Positions 16,105 to 22,990 of a stretch of DNA of 64,000 nt are shown piece after piece. The number at the start of each line of letters is the position of its first letter. The first letter of the stretch is position 1. Position numbers and translations under genes: made by a program. Below the pieces are notes generated by a model, which was not told where the DNA came from, did no database searches, and saw only the letters and a list, made by a program, of their open reading frames with translations. Source of the DNA: Sunxiuqinia indica (GTDB lineage Bacteria; Bacteroidota; Bacteroidia; Bacteroidales; Prolixibacteraceae); assembly GCF_009847015.1 (NCBI RefSeq), contig NZ_WVEM01000016.1:1-64000 (forward strand), read 5' to 3'.

Positions 16105-17115
16105 TTAGTTTGAGTTATTAATCAGACGTTTGCCAACGGTAAACGCTTTTGCCGGATTTGAAATTAAAAGTTGGTTGATATCTTCTTCGTTGAATCCCTT
16201 TGCTTTCAGATTTGGAATGAGCAATTGAAAAATGTTTGTGTAGGGTTTGAATTCGTTCCCGGGTTGTGACGGGTCGTACCAGCCGGCATCGTGTGAAACT
16301 AAAATTCTGTCTAAAACGCCCTGATCTTTTAAATAAACAAGAGCATCACCTTCGAGATGTTTTTCATTCCATCCATACTTATCCAGTGAAACCCAAGCTC
16401 CCATTTGTGCTGCCTTAACAAGGTTTCCCCAATCTTTTTCATCGCTCGCATGTGTCCAGATAAATGCTTTGGGAGAAACGCCTTCTTCTTTTAATATTTC
16501 AAGCTCTTCGAATGCGGCAATTGCAGGCCCGGTATGTGCCATAATTGGAAGGCCGGTTGACTTGTGCGCAATTGCAGCAGCCCGTATCAGTGTTTGATGA
16601 AACTTAGAAAGTGGGGTTCGATTAACAGCTGTTTTGATAAAGCCGGGCTTAATTCCAGTACCTTCAATACCTTGTTCAAACTCTGCAATGTAAAATTCAG
16701 CAATGTCCTCAGCTGGCATCTCCAGTACATGCTCAGGGATAAATTTATTGCTTTGGGCACCATAAAATCCGGTATTTGTCAGAATATGCATTCCTGTTGA
16801 ATCGGCTAATTGTTTTAGCAGTTTTACATCTCTTCCAACAAAAAGAGGAGTGCATTCAACTAATGTTTTGACCCCGTATGTTTCTAACTTGAGTAGTTCA
16901 GGGAGTATTTTTTTTAACGCATCACGGTGATCGTAGTTTTCTGGATGGTAGTTTGCTGCACCTGCAAAATCGACCAAAACGTGTTCGTGTGCAAGGGTTT
17001 TCCCAAGCTCACTTGGATTAACGGGGCCATTAATCGTAATTATTTTCCCTTCATGGTCACCTTCTTCAGAGCAAGATAGGAGTGTGGTTAGTAGCAAAAC
17101 CAGAATGTATCGCAT
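16105..17115 (-). CDS. Phosphotriesterase-family metal hydrolase, lipoprotein
   Basis: The 336-residue protein has a lipoprotein signal (LLLTTLLSC, Cys near 15) and then a full amidohydrolase barrel of the phosphotriesterase (PHP) family: HEH near residue 43 (TLAHEHVLVDF), the bridging lysine region GFIKTAVNR, H in MAHTGPA, H in WTHASDEKD and the aspartate in VSHDAGW. These residues hold a binuclear metal centre that hydrolyses phosphoesters or lactones; bacterial members with the GPV...LG.THEH start are often lactonases. The lipid anchor would put it on the periplasmic side or outer membrane. Substrate unknown. Confidence 0.88.
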   Translation of the reverse strand: MRYILVLLLTTLLSCSEEGDHEGKIITINGPVNPSELGKTLAHEHVLVDFAGAANYHPENYDHRDALKKILPELLKLETYGVKTLVECTPLFVGRDVKLLKQLADSTGMHILTNTGFYGAQSNKFIPEHVLEMPAEDIAEFYIAEFEQGIEGTGIKPGFIKTAVNRTPLSKFHQTLIRAAAIAHKSTGLPIMAHTGPAIAAFEELEILKEEGVSPKAFIWTHASDEKDWGNLVKAAQMGAWVSLDKYGWNEKHLEGDALVYLKDQGVLDRILVSHDAGWYDPSQPGNEFKPYTNIFQLLIPNLKAKGFNEEDINQLLISNPAKAFTVGKRLINNSN

Positions 17116-17128
17116 AGCCTTTTTTATA

Positions 17129-17136
17129 CAAATGTA
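17129..17136 (-). promoter_or_regulatory. Candidate -7 box for the phosphotriesterase-like gene
   Basis: Minus-strand TACATTTG matches TAnnTTTG, 14 bases upstream of the ATG at 17115. Confidence 0.4.
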
Positions 17137-17181
17137 AATGATGTAGACTAAATTAGTAATTCATAGATGATTACCCAACAG

Positions 17182-17661
17182 TTATTTCCTCTTATTCTTA
17201 AATCGTGCTTTAATGCCTCTCAAATGGTTGATTGAGTTGATGAATAAAATGATAAGGGTAAGCCCCACGGCAATAACATATGCTTTTAGAGCCACGGCGA
17301 TTCCAATCCCCGACGAATAGAGCAGGGTAGAAGCTGTCGTGAGATTCTGAACCGTATTTTCATCTTTTGATTTCAAAATGGTGCCAGCGCCAATAAAGCT
17401 AACCCCAACCACGATCGATTGCAAAATTCTCACCGGATCAACACTCATAATATCGGTTGCAATGTTCTCGTTGATAAAATTACTTAGAGCCGGAGAAATT
17501 GCTACGAAAAAGCATGAAATACTTCCAACAATCATATTGGTGCGTAAGCCAGCCGGTTTATCCAGTTTTTCCCGTTCGCCTCCAATCACACTGCATAAAA
17601 CCATAGCGATTACAACGTCGAGTAAAATCCAGAGTTGATTGACAACCATTTCCATGTTCAT
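17182..17661 (-). CDS. MgtC/SapB-family membrane protein
   Basis: The 159-residue protein has four to five membrane helices and the family signature: GGEREKLDKPAGLRTNMIVG near residue 30, a VGVSFIGAGTILKSKD segment near 95, and NLTTASTLLYSSGIGIAVAL near 115. MgtC-like proteins help cells grow at low magnesium or low pH and can inhibit the F-type ATPase in some pathogens; the short form here (without the C-terminal ACT-like domain) is usual in free-living bacteria. Start is M1 (17661) or M3. It lies in front of the stress-type cluster. Confidence 0.9.
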   Translation of the reverse strand: MNMEMVVNQLWILLDVVIAMVLCSVIGGEREKLDKPAGLRTNMIVGSISCFFVAISPALSNFINENIATDIMSVDPVRILQSIVVGVSFIGAGTILKSKDENTVQNLTTASTLLYSSGIGIAVALKAYVIAVGLTLIILFINSINHLRGIKARFKNKRK

Positions 17662-17679
17662 AAATTTTTTTGACGCATA

Positions 17680-17808
17680 TTAGTTGTTCTCGTTCAGCCC
17701 GAGGTCCATTTCCAAAATACTCAGGGCAAACAGCTCGTATTTTGAATATCGCTTTTTTCCTTTGATATTTTTCAGCAAATCAAAATCATTTAAACTTTTC
17801 TTGCTCAT
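17680..17808 (-). CDS. 42-residue small protein
   Basis: A compact frame from ATG at 17808 to TAA at 17680-17682 encodes 42 residues with an amphipathic pattern (SKKSLNDFDLLKNIKGKKRY, then SKYELFALSILEMDLGLNE). Composition and codon use resemble neighbouring genes. It starts 88 bases after the previous gene's end and finishes 18 bases before the MgtC-like gene, on the same strand, so it may be its leader gene. No family recognised; no membrane segment. Confidence 0.5.
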   Translation of the reverse strand: MSKKSLNDFDLLKNIKGKKRYSKYELFALSILEMDLGLNENN

Positions 17809-17896
17809 GGTTGGCAGTATTTTGGGGTAAATCTAATACTTCCGGCTCTTAGGGCAACGGTGTTATTTAATTCTTTCGAAACTAAGCGAACGAAGG

Positions 17897-18373
17897 TTAC
17901 ATTTTTTTCTTTCGTGGGGGTTCTTCGACAATTTTTCTCGCTTCGGGCTCAAACTTGATTGATAGAACGGTACCTCTCCATGTCCTGAAGTTTTTGGCAA
18001 TGGTCTCGTGGGAGGAAATTTCTCGCAGGTATTCGGTTACATCTTCGGAATTCAACACTTTGTAACCATCATTTGATTTACAGTGGAACAACTCGTACCC
18101 GGGAAGTTCAGAGCATCCTTTCAATAATTTTTTCGATGTTGGATGATTTGTTGTTATAGTCTTAAACTTTCCACTCTTGCCTTTAAACTGGATTTCGAGC
18201 GTGGTTTCGCCTTCCTTCAGATGTTTTTTAAGGCAGAGTCGTTGTACCATAAGTGTCGTTTTCTTTCTCCTTCGTTTTTTGTAAATAAAACCTTGACTGA
18301 TTTTTATTCGGTGGTATCCTGGCATTTCGTCGGTTGCATAAACAAGCGAGGAGGAAAGTTGCTCTGTTTTCAT
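17897..18373 (-). pseudogene. Internally deleted DNA topoisomerase IB remnant
   Basis: The 158-residue frame joins pieces of a poxvirus/bacterial-type topoisomerase IB (normally about 330-370 residues). The N-terminal piece (about 8-32: LVYATDEMPGYHRI, QGFIYKK) matches the family start. It jumps directly to the middle of the catalytic domain (about 43-135: FKGKSGKF, LPGYELFHC, SEDVTEYLREISS, AKNFRTWRGTVLS). About 130 residues between them are gone, with the frame kept. The C-terminus, including the nucleophilic Tyr, is replaced by a short basic tail ending PRKKKM. The enzyme cannot cleave DNA, although a DNA-binding fragment could still be produced. Confidence 0.65.
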
Positions 18374-18400
18374 TCTGTAAAAAATGAATACGTTGAATTG

Positions 18401-18652
18401 TCAGCTATTTCGCAGGGCGTTGATTAATTCTTTTTTCGACATATTGCTTCGTCCGTCAATTCCAACTTGCTTTGCTTTTTCATACAGATCTTTTTTCGTC
18501 CATTTTTCATATTTTTCGCTTGAACCTCCTTTTTTTCCTGAATCAGGTGAATTCGCAATTCGTGCTGCTTTTTGCTTGCTAGCGCCTTTCTCAATCAGTG
18601 CTTCGTACTGATCTTCATTCTTAATTCGAGATGATCCTTTTTTATTAGGCAT
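18401..18652 (-). CDS. Small Rho-N/SAP-like basic protein (DUF7218-like)
   Basis: This 83-residue basic protein begins MPNKKGSSRIKNEDQYEALI, has a KASKQKAARIANSPDSGKKGG-type middle (about residues 23-44) and a C-terminal helix-extended-helix (YEKWTKKDLYEKAKQVGIDGRSNMSKKELINAL) that resembles the Rho N-terminal or SAP nucleic-acid-binding motif. Such proteins accompany stress genes in many bacteria; activity is unknown. It follows the terminator at 18672-18714, so it may be transcribed on its own. Confidence 0.8.
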   Translation of the reverse strand: MPNKKGSSRIKNEDQYEALIEKGASKQKAARIANSPDSGKKGGSSEKYEKWTKKDLYEKAKQVGIDGRSNMSKKELINALRNS

Positions 18653-18671
18653 GATGTCTATTTTAGAAGTT

Positions 18672-18714
18672 AAAAAAGATCGAAACCATGCTACTGCCTT
18701 TGGTTTCGATCTTT
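18672..18714 (-). terminator. Terminator after the DJ-1/PfpI gene
   Basis: AAAGATCGAAACCA (18675-18688) is the exact reverse complement of 18701-18714, loop of 12 bases, with a T run on the minus-strand exit side. Confidence 0.85.
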
Positions 18715-18736
18715 CATTATTGTTTACAATAGAATA

Positions 18737-19282
18737 TTAGTGATTACCTTCGGCGATTTCTTCAACCATTTTTGAGCTAAAAGCTTCAAGATCCGAAGGA
18801 TTGCGGGAAGTGATCAGACCATTGTCAACAACCACCTCTTGGTCAATCCAAGTAGCTCCTGCATTTTGCAGGTCTTTTTTGATCGAAAAGAAGGAGGTCA
18901 TTGTTCGTCCTTTAACTGCATCAGCTTCAATTAGCATTTGAGGCCCATGACAGATGGCTGCAACCGGTTTCCCGGTTTCCATAAAATCACGAACAAAGCT
19001 GACCGCTTTTTTATCACGCCTGAGTTTGTCGGGATTAATTACCCCACCCGGAAGCATCAGCGCGTCATAGTCTGAAACCTCAGCTTCCGAAATGTCAACA
19101 TCAACGTCGATCTTGCGGCTCCATTCTCCATGTTTCCACGCAGTAATTTTGCCTGATTCCGGCGAAATTAGCCGAACATCAGCACCGCTTTTTTCAAGAG
19201 CATCTTTTGGCCCAAACAACTCCGATTCCTCGAAACCGTTAGTCGCTAATATTGCTACTTTTTTTCCTGTTAATGTTCCCAT
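18737..19282 (-). CDS. DJ-1/PfpI-family protein (type 1 glutamine amidotransferase fold)
   Basis: The 181-residue protein has the PfpI fold: KKVAILATNGFEESELFGP near the start, DYDALMLPGGVINPDKLR near residue 95, and the nucleophile elbow AICHGPQML (Cys near 121) with the following His, then SFFSIKKDLQNAG and a DNGLITSRNPSDLEAF ending. Members act as glyoxalase-like or deglycase-type stress enzymes, or as general chaperones, in the cytoplasm. It sits between the CsbD gene (downstream end 19294, 11 bases upstream of its ATG) and a strong terminator, so it is probably the last gene of a short CsbD-PfpI operon. Confidence 0.92.
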   Translation of the reverse strand: MGTLTGKKVAILATNGFEESELFGPKDALEKSGADVRLISPESGKITAWKHGEWSRKIDVDVDISEAEVSDYDALMLPGGVINPDKLRRDKKAVSFVRDFMETGKPVAAICHGPQMLIEADAVKGRTMTSFFSIKKDLQNAGATWIDQEVVVDNGLITSRNPSDLEAFSSKMVEEIAEGNH

Positions 19283-19293
19283 GCTGTTTTGTA

Positions 19294-19485
19294 TTAAATG
19301 CTGTCAATGAAATCTTTGACTTCTTGCTTACTTTTTCCAGTTTTTTTCTGGATACGTCCGATCAGTTCATCTTCCTGACCTTCAGCATAGGTTAAATCAT
19401 CGTCGGTTAACTCACCATATTTTTGTTTAAGACTACCTTTAATGGTGTTCCAGTTTCCTTTGATTTTGTCTGTTGTTGCACTCAT
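19294..19485 (-). CDS. CsbD-family stress protein
   Basis: The 63-residue protein has the CsbD pattern: [26 protein letters not shown] (residues about 6-31), a [14 protein letters not shown] helix and a [14 protein letters not shown] end. CsbD-like proteins accumulate in stationary phase and under general stress; molecular function is unknown. It lies 11 bases upstream of the PfpI-like gene on the same strand. Confidence 0.93.
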   Translation of the reverse strand: MSATTDKIKGNWNTIKGSLKQKYGELTDDDLTYAEGQEDELIGRIQKKTGKSKQEVKDFIDSI

Positions 19486-19565
19486 AATATTAATTTTTAT
19501 TGTTTATTAAATTGATTGAATTAAAGTATATATTGTGATTATACTTCTGCTTTAAGTCCATTTAG

Positions 19566-19976
19566 TTATAAAATGGCACCTTTGATTAATTTTTGTTGTT
19601 CTTCCAAAATTTCGCGCAAATATCTGGGGATATTTTCATTACTCAGGACTTTGTTATAGGTGTCAACTGCTACTTTTTCGCCTTGCGTGCTTTCGTTGAT
19701 AACCTTTTCATTGGTTTCCTTGGAAAAAACAGCTTTTGTGACTAAGCAAGTGCGGTAAAAAAAAACTTTGGTCGAGCCGGATTCATCTAGATCTAGTTCG
19801 GCGCCTAATTCGGACGCTTCGTTTTTTATCTTTTCAAAAAAGCATTTTCGTTGCTGCGATAACCTTAGGAATAAAGTCTACAGGTCACCTTTCTCAATTT
19901 TATCTGCAGCAGTTTCATAAACTTTTACGCTGTCCTTGCAGATATCAACAATAATTGTGTAGATCTTTTGTGACAT
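19566..19976 (-). pseudogene. PA2169/DUF2383-type four-helix protein with in-frame amber stop
   Basis: From ATG at 19976 the frame reads 32 residues (ending AADKIEKGDL), meets TAG at 19878-19880, and continues in the same frame for 103 residues to TAA at 19566-19568: TLFLRLSQQRKCFFEKIKNE, LGAELDLDESGS, VINESTQGEKVAVDTYNKVL, IPRYLREILEEQQKLI. The whole has the length (about 136) and pattern of the PA2169/DUF2383 ferritin-like bundle, normally with Lys or another residue at the stop position. One base change explains the loss. A sequencing error is an alternative, and an internal restart after the stop has no good ATG. Confidence 0.7.
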
Positions 19977-20019
19977 ATTTTTTGCACTTATAGATTAATT
20001 TCTTCGTTTTATCATGGAA

Positions 20020-20337
20020 TTAGTCAAATTGCTTTTGCTCAGCACTATTCATAAATTCTGAAACGATTTCAGAGCCATCGACACCGTAGGAGTCGACAAC
20101 TGTTCCTTTCGCTCCCGATTTTGTTTCAACGGCATAAACAATGCTCATGTCGGCCGGATTGGTATTTCCTTCAAATCGGTGGAATTCATGTAGTATTACT
20201 TCTGAAGCCTGATAATGCTTATCAGAATTTTCTTCAAGTTGACCTGATTTGTTGACTGAAAAATTATGCGTAAAACCGCGTTTTTTCAATGCTTCAATTG
20301 CTCCCACCAGTGTGTCGTATTGGTTATTGTTACTCAT
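20020..20337 (-). CDS. Small conserved Bacteroidota protein (often misnamed PRPP synthetase)
   Basis: The 105-residue protein has YDTLVGAIEALKKRGFTHNF near the start, a YQASEVILHEFHRFEG segment and a SIVYAVETKSGAKGTVVDSYG segment. This family occurs across Bacteroidota and is frequently labelled phosphoribosylpyrophosphate synthetase although it has none of the catalytic motifs; the true prs is at 60241-61179. Function unknown. It lies among stress-type genes, 33 bases downstream of the nitroreductase gene on the same strand. Confidence 0.8.
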   Translation of the reverse strand: MSNNNQYDTLVGAIEALKKRGFTHNFSVNKSGQLEENSDKHYQASEVILHEFHRFEGNTNPADMSIVYAVETKSGAKGTVVDSYGVDGSEIVSEFMNSAEQKQFD

Positions 20338-20370
20338 GATTAAGATTTTAAAAATTGCTTTTTTACTTTA

Positions 20371-20994
20371 CTAAGCTTTTCTGTACGGAACTTCCCATTC
20401 TTGGTACAAAAACTCATCAAGCTCTTTTCTTTCCGACTTTTTCGTTTCTTGTTTTCTGAGGTCCTCGGGGAGTTGCCCGGGATCAGTTGGCTTTCCAATG
20501 ACAAACATGGTGATCGGCTCAAATTCATCAGGAAGATCAAAATGATCGACCACCTTCTGGGGTGTGAATCCGGCCATTTGGTGAGCAAATAGTCCCATGC
20601 TTGTTGCTCGCAAAGTAGCAGCCGCCATAAAAGCACCCGAATCGTAAAAGCGATGTCGATTTATCTTGTCCTTTTTGGTGAAGTGTTTTTTTGCTACTAC
20701 TACTCCGAGACAGGGTGCTGTTCGAGCCCAGTCTTGGTTAAATTCCCCCAAACAATCAAATAATTTTGAGTAATGAGGATCATCTTTAAACGCAAAGATG
20801 ATTCGCCAGGGCTGTTCATTGAAACTCGACATGATTGTCTTTCCAGCTTCAAAAATCTGCTGAATTGATTCGATCGGGATTTTTTCATCACTGAAACTCC
20901 GGGGACTCCAACGCTTCTGAATTAGTTTTAAAAAGTGTTCTTCTTCAGGGGTAATATTTTGAGTATTCTTATTTTTACCTTGTACATTGTCCAT
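20371..20994 (-). CDS. Nitroreductase-family FMN oxidoreductase
   Basis: The 207-residue protein has the nitroreductase fold: KRWSPRSFSDEKI near residue 28 (FMN phosphate contacts), SSFNEQPWRIIFA near 58, a DSGAFMAAATLRATSMGLFAHQM helix near 118 and FVIGKP near 162. These enzymes use NAD(P)H and FMN to reduce nitro groups, quinones or other electrophiles in the cytoplasm. A stress or detoxification role fits the surrounding genes, but the substrate is not predictable. It is the first gene of the cluster that continues to 20020-20337; the region just upstream (20995-21185) holds no gene. Confidence 0.9.
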   Translation of the reverse strand: MDNVQGKNKNTQNITPEEEHFLKLIQKRWSPRSFSDEKIPIESIQQIFEAGKTIMSSFNEQPWRIIFAFKDDPHYSKLFDCLGEFNQDWARTAPCLGVVVAKKHFTKKDKINRHRFYDSGAFMAAATLRATSMGLFAHQMAGFTPQKVVDHFDLPDEFEPITMFVIGKPTDPGQLPEDLRKQETKKSERKELDEFLYQEWEVPYRKA

Positions 20995-21099
20995 TTCATT
21001 GTTTTTTTATGCATTTTCTCTAAGGATATTGAAAAAATCCTGCCAATATGGACTGATACTTGGCTTTTTTGTGCTAATATGTTGGTATATAGTCTAGTA

Positions 21100-21119
21100 G
21101 TGTGTGTATGTGTGTGTGG
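21100..21119. repeat. Short GT dinucleotide tract
   Basis: Two runs of GT repeats broken by one A, in the non-coding stretch 20995-21185 upstream of the nitroreductase gene. Such tracts can slip during replication, but its distance from the start codon (over 100 bases) gives no clear phase-variation role. Confidence 0.4.
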
Positions 21120-21185
21120 ATTAAAAGGTGTCAGTGGAAAGTATTGTGTGGATATGTAGATGTTATTCCCCGATTCCTCAGACAT

Positions 21186-21207
21186 AAAAAAAGCCGCTGT
21201 TGCGGCT
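21186..21207 (-). terminator. Terminator after the second ECF operon
   Basis: AGCCGC and GCGGCT form a short GC-rich stem with a T run on the minus-strand exit side, immediately after the stop at 21212. Confidence 0.75.
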
Positions 21208-21211
21208 CATT

Positions 21212-21676
21212 TTAATGGTTATTATCTCGTTTTTTCTTTCGGAACTCCTGAAGCATGTGTGATCGAAAGTCATTTTCGACATCGTAAAAACTGACCACTT
21301 TTTTAGCAGGTAAAACATCGAAGAATTTATGACTGTATTCTTTCATTAGATCGGCTTCTTGTTGAAACAAACTAACAAAATCATTCGAAATGGCTTTTAA
21401 TTCAGAATCAGACAACCCATCCGTATTTTCCAATGTTTCATGTTCCATTTTACGGCGCTCCATATGAATTTTGAAACGTTTCTCTTCAAACTCATTATAT
21501 ACAGGCCAGAACTTTTGTGCTTCCTTCGGGGTTAGTTCTAGCTTGGTCGTCAGGAAAGCTACTTTTTCTGATCTGATTTTTTCCATCCAGTCATCATCCA
21601 GTTTCATCCTGTTTTGAGCGAAAGCAAAACTCATTGTTGAAAGGATCAGTAAAGTCAATAAAAAAAATTTCTTCAT
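21212..21676 (-). CDS. Periplasmic Spy/CpxP-like protein
   Basis: The 154-residue protein starts with a signal peptide (MKKFFLLTLLILSTMSFAFAQ) and is then fully helical and charged. The segment KVAFLTTKLELTPKEAQKFWPVYNEFEEKR has the LTxxQ-like pattern of Spy/CpxP envelope chaperones and sensors (here LTPKEA), followed by ETLENTDGLSDSELKAI and a VSLFQQEADLMKEYSHKF helix. It is the third gene of a sigma-membrane protein-periplasmic protein operon, a common Bacteroidota arrangement. Likely role: periplasmic reporter or chaperone for the same stress signal. Confidence 0.8.
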   Translation of the reverse strand: MKKFFLLTLLILSTMSFAFAQNRMKLDDDWMEKIRSEKVAFLTTKLELTPKEAQKFWPVYNEFEEKRFKIHMERRKMEHETLENTDGLSDSELKAISNDFVSLFQQEADLMKEYSHKFFDVLPAKKVVSFYDVENDFRSHMLQEFRKKKRDNNH

Positions 21677-21698
21677 TTTATTTCGGTTTAATTTTTTT

Positions 21699-22163
21699 TT
21701 ATTTTAATTCGGCATAAATCTCTGCCTCATTCATCGAAAGTGTCAAATAATCCAACATTTCGTCCGAACTAATTTCTTCTTCCGTTGCAATTTCATCATT
21801 GGCAAATAGATCATAAACAGAGTTTGATGAGATCGAAAAGTAAGAATACAGAAGGTCTTCTTCAGATGCGATCCCCTGATTTGTCTCGGATTTGTCCGTA
21901 CTTTTTGCCAGATAATCGGGCAAATAAACACTTAGTGGATAATAGACCAACAGAAAAACAAGAGCAAAACTTGCAGCCATTCCCAGCAATGGTTTAAGCA
22001 TTCGAATTACTTTTCCTTTTTGCGATACAGGTTGAAATTCTTCTTCAATCCGAGATTCAATTCGATCGTCTAAGGTGTCAAAATAGCCTTCGGGAACTCT
22101 AAAAGGTGGTTCCAAAGGTTCATTTTGTAATTCGTCCCATATATCAGTATTCTTTCTCATCAT
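21699..22163 (-). CDS. Single-pass membrane protein, probable anti-sigma factor
   Basis: The 154 residues comprise a cytosolic segment (about 1-55) that opens with DIWDELQNEPLEPPFRVPEGYFDTL, a motif often seen in Bacteroidota proteins encoded after ECF sigma genes, a membrane helix (about 60-80, MAASFALVFLLVYY), and an acidic periplasmic tail with EMLDYLTLSMNEAEIYAEL. No zinc-binding anti-sigma motif is visible. The position between sigma gene and Spy-like gene and the topology suggest an anti-sigma or signal-transmitting role. Confidence 0.8.
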   Translation of the reverse strand: MMRKNTDIWDELQNEPLEPPFRVPEGYFDTLDDRIESRIEEEFQPVSQKGKVIRMLKPLLGMAASFALVFLLVYYPLSVYLPDYLAKSTDKSETNQGIASEEDLLYSYFSISSNSVYDLFANDEIATEEEISSDEMLDYLTLSMNEAEIYAELK

Positions 22164-22218
22164 CCACTTTGACTTTTTATATTTAGAAAAGTTTAATCAT
22201 TGCGCTAAAAATGCCATG

Positions 22219-22764
22219 TTATTCTTCTGATTTAAAGTATTCTTCAATTTTCTTTACCGCATGATGATACGAAGCTTTAAGTGCACCTTCTGACGTTTCA
22301 AGAATTTTCTCCATGTCCTGATACTTAATATCATCAAAGTAACGCATATTGAAAACCAAACGCTGTTTGTCTGGCAGCTGTGCTATTGCTTTTTGCAACC
22401 GATACTGAATTTCATCACCATCAACATATGGATCAGTCTGTAGATTTTCCAAAATATAGTCGTTGGACTCTTCGTTGCCGACAAAGGTTTTCTTCTTTTT
22501 TTGGTTTAGAAAAGTTAGAGATTCATTCGTCGCAATTCGGTACAGCCAGGTAAACAATCCGGATTCTTCCCTGAAATTGTCGATGTTGCGCCACACCTTA
22601 ATAAAAGTATTCTGCAAAACATCGTCGGTGTCATCATGACTAATTACGATTTTGCGAATGTGCCAGTACAATCGTTCTTTATAGGTCGATACTAAAGATC
22701 GAAAAGCTGCTTGTTTTGTCTTTTCTTGTTTTAGTTCGAGAATGATTTGCTGGTCGCTTTTCAT
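22219..22764 (-). CDS. ECF-type RNA polymerase sigma factor
   Basis: The 181-residue protein has sigma-2 (residues about 20-90, with TDDVLQNTFIKVWRNIDNFREESGLF split over its core and TWLYRIATNESLTFL) and sigma-4 (about 125-175, with LPDKQRLVFNMRYFDDIKYQDMAEIL-like sequence and EGALKASYHHAVKKIEEYF). First gene of the three-gene operon down to 21212. It is divergent from ychF, with about 226 bases between them. Confidence 0.93.
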   Translation of the reverse strand: MKSDQQIILELKQEKTKQAAFRSLVSTYKERLYWHIRKIVISHDDTDDVLQNTFIKVWRNIDNFREESGLFTWLYRIATNESLTFLNQKKKKTFVGNEESNDYILENLQTDPYVDGDEIQYRLQKAIAQLPDKQRLVFNMRYFDDIKYQDMEKILETSEGALKASYHHAVKKIEEYFKSEE

Positions 22765-22954
22765 GAAATTATCCGAAAGGGTTTAGTCGATAGATCAATT
22801 AATCTTGCAATGGTTTAATCTGCTTAACGATTTTTAACGTTGTGTGTTTGCGTTTAAATCAGCCTTTCATTGATGGTAGTTTGTTGCAATTTTTTGTTTT
22901 GTTAATTTATTAATCCCAGAATAGAATCGGTGTTCAAAAATAGTCAAAAAGGAT

Positions 22955-22962
22955 TAACTTTG
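22955..22962 (+). promoter_or_regulatory. Candidate -7 box for ychF
   Basis: TAACTTTG matches TAnnTTTG, 28 bases upstream of the ychF ATG. No clear -33 TTG is seen at the usual distance. Confidence 0.45.
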
Positions 22963-22990
22963 CCCCTCAATTTTTTAAGAAGAGAATAGA

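Noticed and set aside
20020-20337. Annotation as phosphoribosylpyrophosphate synthetase
   Set aside because: The protein has 105 residues and none of the PRPP synthetase motifs; the real enzyme is encoded at 60241-61179.
20928-21185. 85-codon frame with a His-Thr repeat
   Set aside because: The repeat only reflects the GT dinucleotide tract read in translation, and the frame overlaps the nitroreductase start.
22197-22215. Possible sigma-54 site between the second ECF sigma gene and its membrane partner
   Set aside because: Only the GG and GC doublets fit; the rest departs from the consensus and the place inside an operon makes it unlikely.
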